NCBI GenBank assembly: GCA_015056915.1
Contig: SVFK01000004.1
Location: forward strand, 62,001-126,000
Reading direction: 5' to 3'
Length of the DNA: 64,000 bases
Origin: Lachnospiraceae bacterium
GTDB taxonomy: Bacteria; Bacillota; Clostridia; Lachnospirales; Lachnospiraceae
In this document: positions 1-10,024 of the stretch, piece after piece
Layout: each line of letters opens with the position of its first letter
Numbering within the stretch: the stretch's first letter is position 1
Notes under the pieces: generated by a model
Databases searched by the model: none
Seen by the model: only the letters and a program-made list of their open reading frames with translations
Told to the model about the DNA's origin: nothing
Translations under genes and position numbers: made by a program

Positions 1-357
1 CGCCGTCTGCTGTGTTCCGAAATCCTCTGTTGCAATCGCCTCAGCAAGAGAAACCACAGATAAGCTGTCCTTCGTATAGGCAACTCTCTTATCCTCATCC
101 ATACAGCTCATACAAGTGCCTCCCATGGCTCCGTTATACACGGCTTGTCCCAATAGGACACCAATTTGGGCGGGAACAGAAGTCTCATTACGGTGCTGTC
201 CCACAATACTGTCGCCTAATATCACCATTGCATATTGTTGCTTTTGATTGTCCCTGCTCTGCAGCATGACCGCCAGCCCTGTCACAATCAGAAAACACGC
301 AAGGGCAATAACACTATATATGATTTTGTTTTGATTGTCTTTCAGCTTCTTTTTCAT
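1..357 (-). CDS. SGNH/GDSL-type hydrolase with N-terminal TM anchor (partial, truncated by left window edge)
   Basis: Manual translation of minus strand from ATG at 357: MKKKLKDNQNKIIYSVIALACFLIVTGLAVMLQSRDNQKQQYAMVILGDSIVGQHRNETSVPAQIGVLLGQAVYNGAMGG...; open to the edge; GDS motif after a TM helix. Not in the ORF track because there is no stop inside the window. Confidence 0.75.
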   Translation of the reverse strand, partial: MKKKLKDNQNKIIYSVIALACFLIVTGLAVMLQSRDNQKQQYAMVILGDSIVGQHRNETSVPAQIGVLLGQAVYNGAMGGTCMSCMDEDKRVAYTKDSLSVVSLAEAIATEDFGTQQTA

Positions 358-360
358 GCT

Positions 361-1398
361 CTATCTATTTCCTAAGTCGCATAGGGTCTGCGCAATTCGC
401 ATTGCTCCCTGGCCGTCTACCAGTTGTCTTTCTTTGATACTGTATGCTTCTCTGGCTCTTTTATTATGAATTAACCTATTAAGATTTTGGGCAATATCGT
501 CAAACAAAGCTTCCTTCTTATCCAGATAATTCCCGCCAAAGCATATCATCTCTTTAGCAACTAATGCTTCTACCTGTTTTTCCTGATTCTCAGCAAAAGA
601 AAAACAGATGAAGGGGATTCCTACCGCACACAATTCATACACAGTAGCCCCTGCCGCTGTGATGGCAACATCACACTGCTGCATCAGCTCTGCCATATTT
701 TTCACATTGCAATGAATATGAATTTGCGGATATTGCATTTGCATCCGCTCAAGTAACTCTCTGTTTTCATTGAATGCACCACATACCACATGGTACTCCA
801 AACATCTAGTGTCTTCCAGACGCATAAATTCAATCAAAAGCCGTCCTGCCAGATTATATTGATCGCTGCCTCCGGTGGTTATTAATACTTTTTCAGCCTT
901 ATCTCTAATTGTCTTGATTGAATGGGCACAAAATTCATCTCGCAATGGGGCATATGACAGTCCTAACAAAAATTGCATGTCCGTTCTTGCCGCGTTTTGC
1001 AAATAGGGAAGCTGCTCTGCAAAAATATTATAATTAATCATTACGTCCGCAGGATAAGAAAAGCTACCCAAATCATCCATATACACAACTTTAGTGTGTT
1101 CTCCAAGCTTTTCTAAATAATCAGCCGTAGCATAATAGCTGTCCACAAGGCAGAGCTTCGGCTGTTCCTTTTCTAACAGGGAAGTAATAATCGGCAATTC
1201 CTCGCACAAATTGGTATAGTCCACATTCAGCACTCTATAATTCTGACCATTTGCCTCCAGCAATTCTACCGCCGAGTCATCTGACACCAGGAAACAGACT
1301 TCTCTTCCAAGCCTTTTTAATGCCTTGGCGATTGTCATACAACGCATTACATGTCCTGCGCCTATCTTTTTATTTGCATCTGCCCGAATCCAAATCAT
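361..1398 (-). CDS. pseG: UDP-2,4-diacetamido-2,4,6-trideoxy-beta-L-altropyranose hydrolase (PseG-like)
   Basis: MIWIRADANKKIGAGHVMRCMTIAKAL start typical of PseG; GT-B-like fold; adjacent to pseI/pseF. Confidence 0.85.
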   Translation of the reverse strand: MIWIRADANKKIGAGHVMRCMTIAKALKRLGREVCFLVSDDSAVELLEANGQNYRVLNVDYTNLCEELPIITSLLEKEQPKLCLVDSYYATADYLEKLGEHTKVVYMDDLGSFSYPADVMINYNIFAEQLPYLQNAARTDMQFLLGLSYAPLRDEFCAHSIKTIRDKAEKVLITTGGSDQYNLAGRLLIEFMRLEDTRCLEYHVVCGAFNENRELLERMQMQYPQIHIHCNVKNMAELMQQCDVAITAAGATVYELCAVGIPFICFSFAENQEKQVEALVAKEMICFGGNYLDKKEALFDDIAQNLNRLIHNKRAREAYSIKERQLVDGQGAMRIAQTLCDLGNR

Positions 1399-1401
1399 AC
1401 C

Positions 1402-1815
1402 CTATCCTTCAAACAATACCTTTGCGTTTCCCTCCAATATACAGCTGCCATCCTCGCTGTACAGATTCGTTTCCAGTGTTAATATTTTCTTATGAATCTC
1501 TATAATTTTTACCTTTGCCGTCACCCTTTGATTGATATACACCGGTTTCATAAATCTTGCATTCTGTTCCAAATAAATGCTTCCTTTTCCGGGAAATTGC
1601 GTTCCGATTATTTTAGACAAGAATCCTGTCAGCAAAATACCATGGACAATTCTTGCCCCAAAACGGCTTTGTGCTGCATATTGCTCATCTGTATGCAATG
1701 GGTTATCATCTCCTGAGAGCTCCGCAAATAAGTCCACATCACTTTGCGTAAATATTCTTTGTGCAATAACCTCTTGCCCTACATAAAAATCATTTTCTCT
1801 CTCACTCATTGACAA
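1402..1815 (-). CDS. MaoC-like (R)-specific enoyl-CoA hydratase / hot-dog dehydratase
   Basis: VDLFAELSGDDNPLHTDEQYAAQSRFGARIVHGILLTGFLSKIIG matches MaoC hydratase motif (D-x(4)-H, GxxxVHG). Confidence 0.85.
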   Translation of the reverse strand: MSMSERENDFYVGQEVIAQRIFTQSDVDLFAELSGDDNPLHTDEQYAAQSRFGARIVHGILLTGFLSKIIGTQFPGKGSIYLEQNARFMKPVYINQRVTAKVKIIEIHKKILTLETNLYSEDGSCILEGNAKVLFEG

Positions 1816-2374
1816 TCTCCCTCAAAAAGCTTTCCTCAAGAGCAAGGATATCCTTTTTGCGCTCACTCTTTCTTCTTGCAGGAATTCCCGTATAAATAGA
1901 CCAGGGTTCTGTAGAACGATTACACAGGCTCATGCTCCCGACAGCTGTCCCCTCCTCTATCACTACATTGGGGAGAATCACAGAATTACACCCTACGATG
2001 GCGTGTTTCTTAATAACCACAGACCCATTGATTGCGCAGGGCTTATATTTTGACGGCACCATCGGATTTGTCATCGAAGCACCGGTATAATCATCAGACA
2101 CCGCATAAACAGAGCATTTTGAGGATAAGCCTGCGAAATCTTCGATTGTTATTCCCTTCTCCCCTCCATACAAACCACAAAATTGTGACACATGAATATA
2201 ATCCCCGAAAGTAACTGTCCCGCTTATAATTGTAAAATCATCAATTCTGACATTATTGCCGATACTAACCGTTTCCGGACTATAGATAACAGCATGTCTG
2301 CCTATCAGAACATTTTCACCGTATGCTTTTAAACCAAGCTGTTTTAATTCCTCTTCCGACAAAAAATTGCTCAT
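1802..2374 (-). CDS. Left-handed beta-helix (hexapeptide repeat) acyltransferase
   Basis: Hexapeptide pattern: VLIGRHAVIYSPETVSIGNNVRIDDFTIISG...VVIKKHAIVGCNSVILPNVVIEEGTAVGSMS. Confidence 0.85.
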   Translation of the reverse strand: MSNFLSEEELKQLGLKAYGENVLIGRHAVIYSPETVSIGNNVRIDDFTIISGTVTFGDYIHVSQFCGLYGGEKGITIEDFAGLSSKCSVYAVSDDYTGASMTNPMVPSKYKPCAINGSVVIKKHAIVGCNSVILPNVVIEEGTAVGSMSLCNRSTEPWSIYTGIPARRKSERKKDILALEESFLREIVNE

Positions 2375-2376
2375 TT

Positions 2377-3462
2377 CTATTTTCCCCTTCCTATCATCGA
2401 AAACTGAATAGGCGTACCCTTTTTAATATCCTGTAAGGCAACCTGCCCTAAAATCTCCGGATAAAATTTTGGAGCCAGCCCTTGCCCGGGACGTATGATA
2501 CGTGCATTAGATTCCGTAATCATTTCACCCTTTTTAATATCTTCCACACAAAAAACCGACCTTCTAAAGGCGGCATTACCTTTCTCCTGCTCAGACACAC
2601 CGTACCTGACCACACCAATTGCCTTTTCTGCCTGTCTGACGTCTGATACCATCTGCTTAAATTCCTCAGGATTCATAGAGAAAGAGGAATCCGGATTTTC
2701 TATTTCTCTGCTTAAGCAGAAGTGTTTTTCAATAATGCTGGCGCCCAATGCCACTGCCGCCACAGCCCCCACAGAACCCATAGAATGATCGGACAAGCCC
2801 ACCGGCACCTGAAAAATCTCTGCCATGTTCTGCATGGTGCGAAGATTCATTTCATCAGTAACCGCCGGATACGCACTGGCGCAACGCAACAGAGCCAGCT
2901 GATGATTCCCGACGCTTCTGGCCGCCTGTACTGCTTCATCAATCTCTGCCAGCGTAGCCATTCCTGTCGACATAATGATAGGCTTGCCTTTGGAAGCCAC
3001 ATACTGAATCAACGGAATATCTACCAACTCAAAGGATGCAATTTTGTAAAATTCCACACCGATTCCTTCCAGAAAATCCACTGCTGTATTATCAAAAGGA
3101 GATGAAAAAAAGTCAATCCCGACCTTCTCAGCCTCCTGCTTCAGCTCTCCCTGCCACTCCCACGGAGTATAGGCCTTTTGATAAAGGCTATATAAATTTT
3201 CTCCCTCCCAGGTTCCGTTATCTATGTGAAAATAAGAATTGTCACAATCAATCGTTATCGTATCTGCCGTATAAGTCTGAATCTTAATACAGTCGGCACC
3301 TGCTTCCTTGGCAGCATGAATAATCTCTTTTGCGTACGCAAGGCTGCCTGCATGATTGGCAGACATCTCTGCAATGATATATGTGGGGTGCCCTTCCCCT
3401 ATGATACGCTCTCCTATGGTAAGCTGCCTTCTGCTACTTACATCCTTCATTTCTATTACCAT
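2377..3462 (-). CDS. pseI: Pseudaminic acid synthase (NeuB/PseI family with C-terminal SAF domain)
   Basis: YIIAEMSANHAGSLAYAKEIIHAAKEAGADCIKIQTY, IIEKHFCLSREIENPDSSFSM, C-terminal RRSVFCVEDIKKGE SAF-like region. Confidence 0.9.
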   Translation of the reverse strand: MVIEMKDVSSRRQLTIGERIIGEGHPTYIIAEMSANHAGSLAYAKEIIHAAKEAGADCIKIQTYTADTITIDCDNSYFHIDNGTWEGENLYSLYQKAYTPWEWQGELKQEAEKVGIDFFSSPFDNTAVDFLEGIGVEFYKIASFELVDIPLIQYVASKGKPIIMSTGMATLAEIDEAVQAARSVGNHQLALLRCASAYPAVTDEMNLRTMQNMAEIFQVPVGLSDHSMGSVGAVAAVALGASIIEKHFCLSREIENPDSSFSMNPEEFKQMVSDVRQAEKAIGVVRYGVSEQEKGNAAFRRSVFCVEDIKKGEMITESNARIIRPGQGLAPKFYPEILGQVALQDIKKGTPIQFSMIGRGK

Positions 3463-3496
3463 ACCTTTCTTATTCGTGCTTCTTATTTCGTACTAC

Positions 3497-4198
3497 TTAT
3501 TCCCGATTTGCCCTGCTCTCCATCAAGCGATACTTCATCTCGGCAATCTGCCAGTCTTCTTCATTGTCAATATCCTGTACCTCGAGAGGATTCATAATAA
3601 GCGGCTTGGTTCCTTCTCCAAAAAGAGACCCCTGCCTAAATAATACTTCCACATCAAAGCAATAGAATTGTCCACAATCATGATAAATATGCTCCAAATC
3701 CTGAGAACGTGTATTTTTGTGTTCCGGCTGGACATATGTAAGATTGCCTTGCGCAATTACCAGTCCTCTCTGGGGCGGAAAGGAAAAGGGAACCACCGGA
3801 ATCACGGAAAAGGTATCCTGCTCCTCTAACGTTTTCATGGCATCCCTCAGTTTTTCCCCGGTGACAAAGGGTGCGGTGGGATAGATACAGCAAGCCTTTG
3901 TAAATTGCTGTCCCATCTCCCGATAACGTTCCAACACCTCTTTTAATACATCCACCGTAGTAGCGTAATCATTGGCTGTTGCCTCACTGCGCATAAACGG
4001 CACCTTTGCACCGTAGCGTTTGGCAATGTCTGCAATCTCATCGTCATCCGTAGACACCATGACCTCATCAAACACACCGCTGGCAATAGCTGCCTCTATA
4101 GAATATGCCAGTATGGGCTTTCCGCAGAATTCCTTGATATTCTTTCTGGGGATTCGTTTGCTGCCTCCTCTGGCAGTAATAATTGCTATGGTTTTCAT
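3497..4198 (-). CDS. pseF: CMP-pseudaminic acid cytidylyltransferase
   Basis: MKTIAIITARGGSKRIPRKNIKEFCGKPILAYSIEAA; CMP-sialate synthetase family. Confidence 0.9.
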   Translation of the reverse strand: MKTIAIITARGGSKRIPRKNIKEFCGKPILAYSIEAAIASGVFDEVMVSTDDDEIADIAKRYGAKVPFMRSEATANDYATTVDVLKEVLERYREMGQQFTKACCIYPTAPFVTGEKLRDAMKTLEEQDTFSVIPVVPFSFPPQRGLVIAQGNLTYVQPEHKNTRSQDLEHIYHDCGQFYCFDVEVLFRQGSLFGEGTKPLIMNPLEVQDIDNEEDWQIAEMKYRLMESRANRE

Positions 4199-4205
4199 AC
4201 AATGC

Positions 4206-5228
4206 TTACCTCTTTGCTTTTTGCTTCCAGACCCACTGCTTTAATTGATAATACCATAAGAAGATTACATTGGAGCGCCCCTGTATGGCAATGAATTTCT
4301 TCTCTTCTTCACCGGTATTTTGCAGATAATAGGGGTTCTTTTCAAATTCAGGGAATCTCCTTACCACTCCCTGACGTAATTCCTTTATAAATTTCAAGGA
4401 AGGCTTTTGCACACCTGGAAGATACGAAAATAAAGTAATCACATAATACAATTCCGAAAAGCGATACTCGATTTCCTTCCGGTATTGCTCCAGAAATCCT
4501 CTCTGTCTGCATTCCGCATACAGAAGCTCCGCTGCTTTCATTCTGTCGCGGCATTTCTCCTCTGTAATATGATGTACAGTGGACACCTGATGCTGATAGT
4601 AGAAATACAGCGGCTCCTCCACCTTCTCAAAATGCTTAAAGTACAGGCTCCATATGGGTCCTGCACAATTATCCTCATAAAACATTCCTTCCGGAAAACA
4701 CAGATTCTGTTCCCGAATCACACTGTGCTTATAAATCTTGATAACCATACTGCCGGAGCGCATCAACAGCTTCTTATGCTTCTCCTCATCCAGTACGCCT
4801 GTCTGCTCCATAGTATTGTTTTGTACGATCCTGCCTACCTCCATGGTCTGCCTGTCCACAAGACTATAATCACAGCCCACCATATCTGCACCGGTCTCCT
4901 TAGCCTTACCCAGAAGCTTTTCATAGTAATCCGGCGTTACCCAGTCATCACTGTCTATGAAACCTATCCACTCTCCCTGCGCCGCACGAAGGCCTGTATT
5001 CTTAGCACCTCCCTGACGCTTGTTTACCTTATGGCAGAGCACCTTAACCTTGTCCGGATATCGGCTCTCATAATCGCGCAGTATCTCTAGAGAAGTGTCT
5101 GTGGAAGCATCATCCACCGCAATAATTTCATAATCATCAATGGTTTGATTTACCAAGGAATCCAAGCAATATTCCAGTTTACCGCCATCCGCCATATTAT
5201 AGACAGGTACAATGACACTTAATTTCAT
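4206..5228 (-). CDS. GT2 family glycosyltransferase
   Basis: MKLSVIVPVYNMADGGKLEYCLDSLVNQTIDDYEIIAVDDASTDTS; IGFIDSDDW. Confidence 0.9.
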   Translation of the reverse strand: MKLSVIVPVYNMADGGKLEYCLDSLVNQTIDDYEIIAVDDASTDTSLEILRDYESRYPDKVKVLCHKVNKRQGGAKNTGLRAAQGEWIGFIDSDDWVTPDYYEKLLGKAKETGADMVGCDYSLVDRQTMEVGRIVQNNTMEQTGVLDEEKHKKLLMRSGSMVIKIYKHSVIREQNLCFPEGMFYEDNCAGPIWSLYFKHFEKVEEPLYFYYQHQVSTVHHITEEKCRDRMKAAELLYAECRQRGFLEQYRKEIEYRFSELYYVITLFSYLPGVQKPSLKFIKELRQGVVRRFPEFEKNPYYLQNTGEEEKKFIAIQGRSNVIFLWYYQLKQWVWKQKAKR

Positions 5229-7024
5229 ATCTGACCTCTTTCTACCGTAGCCTTACCATCCTCCACACGATAAACAATGTCGCATTTCTCAATGGTCTGC
5301 AATCTGTGTGCAATGATAATCAAGGTCTTCTTGCCGTGCAGTCTGTTGATGGATTCCATGATAGCCGCCTCGGTATCATTGTCAAGAGCAGAGGTGGCCT
5401 CATCCAGTATCAGTACCTCCGGATTGTTGTACAAGGCTCTGGCAATACCGATACGCTGTCTCTGTCCACCTGACAGACGGATGCCTCGCTCACCGATACC
5501 GGTATCTAATCCGTCGGGCAGTGTCCTGATAAATTCATCCAGCTGCGCCTCCTTCAATACCTCCCACAAGCGCTGTTCATCAATCTTATCCTCCGGCACA
5601 CCAAATGCCACGTTTTTGCGAATGGTGTCATCCAGCATAAAAATCATCTGAGGAATATAACCTATATTTTTGATCCATTTACGGTAATTATCCTTGACAT
5701 TCACACCGTCTGCACAGATGCTTCCGGTCCTCACCTCAAGCAAACCAAGCAATATATCTACCACTGTACTTTTGCCTGCACCGGAGGTTCCCACAATACC
5801 CACAGCAGCTCCCACAGGAATAGTCAGATTCGCATGGTCGAAAATCAATTTATCCGTGTTAGGATATGCATAGGTTATATCCTTCATCTCAATTACTTTT
5901 TCAACAGGCAGCTTCTCATCCTCATCTGTAGCAAAGGACATATCCACCTTTTCACCGTTGATTTCATCCTGCAAATTGTCACTGACACCCATAAAGAAGG
6001 GCTCAAAATACGCAATAGAATTAATCTGATTGTTAATGCGGTTCACACTGGGAAGCAATACAAAAGCTGCTGCCGCCAAGGTAGCAAACACATCCAGCAT
6101 CTCCTCCGTAGGTACTCCGGTAAGCACCAGAAATATCATATAGCCTACCATGGTAGCCACACAGGCAGTTTCGATCAACAGCTTAGGCACCTGATTGTAC
6201 AGGCTGTAACGCTGCACTGCATCCACATAGCCCTTGCCGCATTTGCGGTATTCGGATACAAAGTACTGTTCCTTACCGGCTATTTTTACTTCCTTAATGC
6301 CCTGTACCGTCTGGGAGATCCATTTGAACAGGCCGCTGTAAAAATCCTGATTATCCTTGCCTGCCTTGTACATAATAGGCTTCAATACACGCTTGATAAT
6401 ATACATCAGCAGCACCAGCACCACAGCCAGCAAAATAGTCATCACACCGCTGCTTATGAGACAATAGGCAATCACAAAAAAAGACATTACACCATCTGAC
6501 AACAACTGGAGCAAGGCAAGAATTAATGCATACATGTTATTGACATCGGAGGTAATGCTGCGCTGTACAACTGCGGTATCTGCATTCAGATAAAACTCGT
6601 AGCCTCTTCTTAAATAGTTGCGCATCATACGCTCAGAGGTACGGAATTGGTTGGTATACACGAAAGAAAGCGTAAGCTTTTGCTGCACATACATAAAAAT
6701 ATTCTTCACCACAAAGGTAAGAATCAGTGCTGCCATAATAATTACAGAAAAGGTCTGGTAGCTGTCCACACCTATCAAATCATAGCAGGCCTTGGCAATG
6801 CCGCTATTGGCTACTGCCTCAGGGTCAATCACCACATTTACCACCTGTACCAACAAGCCTACACCGGCGGTCTGTAAAAAGGCACTGATAACCATCAGGA
6901 AAACCAGGCCAATCATAGTACGCTTTTGTTTTTTATCTAATAAAATACGAATCTTTTTAATAATCTGAAGCATATTTCTTCTATGCCTTTCTTCAATCTT
7001 TCCTTTGTTACTAAATCTGCTCAT
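5225..7024 (-). CDS. ABC exporter, fused permease-ATPase (MsbA/PglK type); start may be the internal Met at 6973
   Basis: Walker A GTSGAGKSTVVD, signature LSGGQRQRIGIARAL, Walker B EVLILDEATSALD, N-terminal TM domain. Confidence 0.9.
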   Translation of the reverse strand: MSRFSNKGKIEERHRRNMLQIIKKIRILLDKKQKRTMIGLVFLMVISAFLQTAGVGLLVQVVNVVIDPEAVANSGIAKACYDLIGVDSYQTFSVIIMAALILTFVVKNIFMYVQQKLTLSFVYTNQFRTSERMMRNYLRRGYEFYLNADTAVVQRSITSDVNNMYALILALLQLLSDGVMSFFVIAYCLISSGVMTILLAVVLVLLMYIIKRVLKPIMYKAGKDNQDFYSGLFKWISQTVQGIKEVKIAGKEQYFVSEYRKCGKGYVDAVQRYSLYNQVPKLLIETACVATMVGYMIFLVLTGVPTEEMLDVFATLAAAAFVLLPSVNRINNQINSIAYFEPFFMGVSDNLQDEINGEKVDMSFATDEDEKLPVEKVIEMKDITYAYPNTDKLIFDHANLTIPVGAAVGIVGTSGAGKSTVVDILLGLLEVRTGSICADGVNVKDNYRKWIKNIGYIPQMIFMLDDTIRKNVAFGVPEDKIDEQRLWEVLKEAQLDEFIRTLPDGLDTGIGERGIRLSGGQRQRIGIARALYNNPEVLILDEATSALDNDTEAAIMESINRLHGKKTLIIIAHRLQTIEKCDIVYRVEDGKATVERGQI

Positions 7025-8108
7025 TCTGACGATGAATCAATGGGTCCTCATAGGCATCCATAAAGTCTGCGCCCAGTCTGACCACCTCATCCGCAAATTG
7101 AATTCCCTTCATTTCCGTAAAAACACCTACCACCTTTTTGAACCGAAGTCCCGGGAAGAAATTCAACATTTCCATAGGGACCGTGGCATCAAATTGCGGA
7201 TAATCCGCAAAAAGCTTCCGGTAGTCCAACACATCTCTTGGGTGAGGCTTAATAAAAACAGTACCCTCCGGTTCATACATTGCGATAATGTCCCGGAAAA
7301 TCTGCTCCCTCACATCAAGCGTACACAAAGGATCTGTCAGAATCAATATCTTGTCTCCCACCTGATTGCTTTCTGCAATCTGGCGTTGCAATGTCTCTTT
7401 GTCCCGGATAAAGGCCTGCAGAACCAAGTCCTTATCCTCCTTGGTAAGCCGGTCTACCAATGCCTGTCTGGGCACCTCAATGTATCTGGGACAGGGGTAG
7501 GTAATTGCCGAAATATCATTAACCTCCATATCCAGACAATATTTACCATATCCGTTTTGCACAAAAATCAAATTCAGCTTCATGGACAGAAAAGCCTTCA
7601 GCTTAAAGTGTCCTCTGTTATCATATCTAGCCGCATCAAAATTCTTCAGGCAATTCAAGCCATCCTCCACCGCGTGATAATAAATCCTATTCTGATTAAG
7701 ATAATAGCCGATAGGGTCAGAATCACAATACACATAAATATCCTTATATTCCTTAAAATTTACCGGAATATAAGGTGCTTCCAGCTGTGCGTAACGTCTG
7801 GTAAAGCGTATGCGGTTGCGCAGATTACCCAGAAAATTCCCTGTATCCTTGCGATATTCGGCAAGCTCCGGGAAGAAATCCTCCCGCTTTTCATCAAATT
7901 CCATAACCTTTTCAAAAAGGCCTGTCCGCTCTATGCGCTCCTGCAGGCTTTCGAAATTATTGGACATCTTGGACAACAAAAGTGTGGCACCGGGTTGCCA
8001 GGCTTCTCCATGCTGTTCCCGAAGCTGTAATTCCTTTAAAAAAGTAATATATACATGATAATACGTATGGCAGACATAAATTCTATCCTTCATAAGCATC
8101 CTTCTCAC
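7011..8108 (-). CDS. Sialyltransferase-like glycosyltransferase (GT52 / polysialyltransferase-like); candidate pseudaminyltransferase
   Basis: YYHAVEDGLNCL (D/E-D/E-G motif) and EGTVFIKPHPRD (HP motif) characteristic of bacterial sialyltransferases; start may be Met at 8093 after GAGAAGGA. Confidence 0.7.
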   Translation of the reverse strand: MRRMLMKDRIYVCHTYYHVYITFLKELQLREQHGEAWQPGATLLLSKMSNNFESLQERIERTGLFEKVMEFDEKREDFFPELAEYRKDTGNFLGNLRNRIRFTRRYAQLEAPYIPVNFKEYKDIYVYCDSDPIGYYLNQNRIYYHAVEDGLNCLKNFDAARYDNRGHFKLKAFLSMKLNLIFVQNGYGKYCLDMEVNDISAITYPCPRYIEVPRQALVDRLTKEDKDLVLQAFIRDKETLQRQIAESNQVGDKILILTDPLCTLDVREQIFRDIIAMYEPEGTVFIKPHPRDVLDYRKLFADYPQFDATVPMEMLNFFPGLRFKKVVGVFTEMKGIQFADEVVRLGADFMDAYEDPLIHRQNEQI

Positions 8109-8133
8109 TAATCCTATTTACTGTTTAAATTTT

Positions 8134-8142
8134 ATTGTACCA
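8134..8142 (-). promoter_or_regulatory. Putative extended -10 promoter element (minus-strand TGGTACAAT)
   Basis: Minus strand ...AAAATGTGGTACAATAAAAT just upstream of the 8108 gene; no good -35. Confidence 0.4.
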
Positions 8143-8202
8143 CATTTTGCCCGGCTCGTACACTTCTATTTGCCAATAAGCCATTACTCTTCCCTGCAAA
8201 AG

Positions 8203-9945
8203 CTAATTTTCTTCTGTTAAATGATACAGCCAGATTCCCCAATAGGAGGCTTCCGTTTCATAATATCCTAAGAATTCCAGCCCCATCCTCTCTGCATCCA
8301 GTATTTCTCCACCGGAAAACAGATATTCACAGCCCAATTCCCGAAGTGCCTTCATATCAAAATCAAGCTTTTCGTATTGTAAGCCCGCACGCTTGGACAG
8401 ATTATAATAGGTGCCGGTAACACCGTTAAAGAGATAACACCTGCTACCCCATTCATCAAAGTACACCTTGGTTTCCTGATTTTTGTCCAATTCCCGGGCA
8501 ATAACCTGACGAAACCGTTGCTTGTACTCTAAGGGATAATTGTTGGAATAGCCATCCACTGTATAAAAACCATGCACCAGAGAAGGCGCCGGACTGATTC
8601 CCAGATGTGCCACCCGATAGTCCTCCATATCACGCCCGATTACTTCCTCCAGATGCTGCATCAAATCCTCCGCATAATAGCTCTCCCATGTAGTATAACC
8701 TGTAATGCCGCTGCCATTATTCATCTGATTTACATTCATGTAAAAGAACGAATTATCCTTTATAAGATTTAAGGTTGGCAACAATACCACTGCCAAAAGA
8801 ATCAGCTTTCCCGCAAGCATTCTGCCCTTCCTCCATATAACCGCAAAGGCAAGGGCAAACTCCGCATACCAAGCTGCCGGATAGATCCAATAGAATCGCT
8901 CTGCCTGGAAGTGCTTAAGAAACCCACTGATACTATTCTTCCATTCCACTACCGGCAATGACCTGCAGAAGCCATAGAACAGCGCAATGGCAATCAGAAG
9001 CACCATGCCCCATATAGATGCCAGATGCAGCTTCTTACCTGTCTCATCCTTTTTCAAGAAAAATCCAATAATGACACATAGAAAAATGGGAAGAATCAAA
9101 TATTGATGTAACGAAGTCACATGCTGTGCACCGTTTAGGAAAACATCCTTCGCCGTCGCCCAGAAGGGAGAGGGATAACCAACAAATTCCTCGCGATGGC
9201 TCATATAGGTGCTACCTCCCAGCAGCAACTCCAGAAAGAGCTTGCGATTCACCACCACATACACACCAAACAGCAGGGCAAACCCCAGCCATAACCACTT
9301 ATTATGCTTCTTTCGACACAGCATTACCAGTAACGCCACTGCCCAGAAGCCCAATACCACATATCCTGTACACACCAGATGACTGGTAACTCCAAAAAGG
9401 GCGAGAAGGGTAAAGGACACCACCTTCCTTTTCTGCTGATACAGGCACAAAAAGGCATACAGTACAAGAGGCAGTCCGTAGATAGTCAAGCCGTAAATCG
9501 GCGCCAAGGGCAGCATAGAGAAGCACCCCGCCATAGCTACTGCCAGAATACTGCTTCCTGTCATTTCCTTTACACTCAGATACATTCCGATAAAGCCACA
9601 TACAAAGCAAATGGCGTATTGCACCAGAAACGCAGTTAAGGGGTTCAGAAAGCGATACAGCAGTACAAATAAAACTGCCGCCGGCTGCATTCCGCTGGCA
9701 TTCACACCGCCGAGCATTTCCGGCATAACACTCACATTCTGCCCCAGATACTTTGCAGGCAACAGATAGTTCATGATGCTCTCGTCCAACTGGTCGTGAA
9801 CACCAAACACCACTCCATCCCCTAAGAGTATAAAGGGCGTAAATACAATCGCCAAAAGAAGAAGTCCCACCCACCACATAGGTAAATGGTCCAACCAGTC
9901 AACTGCATTATTTATTTTGGAAACCACTTTGTTCTTCATGTTCAA
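8203..9945 (-). CDS. Polytopic membrane protein (DUF6044/GT-C-like)
   Basis: Many hydrophobic helices; LGDGVVFGVHDQLDESIMNYLLPAKYLG near N-terminus resembles DUF6044-type proteins. Confidence 0.65.
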   Translation of the reverse strand: MNMKNKVVSKINNAVDWLDHLPMWWVGLLLLAIVFTPFILLGDGVVFGVHDQLDESIMNYLLPAKYLGQNVSVMPEMLGGVNASGMQPAAVLFVLLYRFLNPLTAFLVQYAICFVCGFIGMYLSVKEMTGSSILAVAMAGCFSMLPLAPIYGLTIYGLPLVLYAFLCLYQQKRKVVSFTLLALFGVTSHLVCTGYVVLGFWAVALLVMLCRKKHNKWLWLGFALLFGVYVVVNRKLFLELLLGGSTYMSHREEFVGYPSPFWATAKDVFLNGAQHVTSLHQYLILPIFLCVIIGFFLKKDETGKKLHLASIWGMVLLIAIALFYGFCRSLPVVEWKNSISGFLKHFQAERFYWIYPAAWYAEFALAFAVIWRKGRMLAGKLILLAVVLLPTLNLIKDNSFFYMNVNQMNNGSGITGYTTWESYYAEDLMQHLEEVIGRDMEDYRVAHLGISPAPSLVHGFYTVDGYSNNYPLEYKQRFRQVIARELDKNQETKVYFDEWGSRCYLFNGVTGTYYNLSKRAGLQYEKLDFDMKALRELGCEYLFSGGEILDAERMGLEFLGYYETEASYWGIWLYHLTEEN

Positions 9946-9960
9946 AACTCCTAAAACACT

Positions 9961-9988
9961 TTGAAACCCTTACTTGATATGCTATACT
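9961..9988 (+). promoter_or_regulatory. Putative sigmaA promoter for the plus-strand SGNH gene
   Basis: TTGAAA (9961-9966), 16-nt spacer, TATACT (9983-9988). Confidence 0.6.
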
Positions 9989-10024
9989 GAAAATAGCAGA
10001 ATGGAAAAGCAAAGGAGACTCTAT

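Noticed and set aside
12-269. Plus-strand ORF of 85 aa at left edge
   Set aside because: Antisense to the edge-truncated SGNH gene, whose minus-strand translation is clearly protein-like.
5834-6499. Plus-strand ORF of 221 aa
   Set aside because: Antisense to the ABC exporter; low-information His/Gln-rich translation.
7005-8030. Plus-strand ORF of 341 aa
   Set aside because: Lies entirely antisense to the sialyltransferase-like gene (7011..8108); His/Ile/Leu/Gln-rich composition typical of an antisense frame, no recognisable domain.
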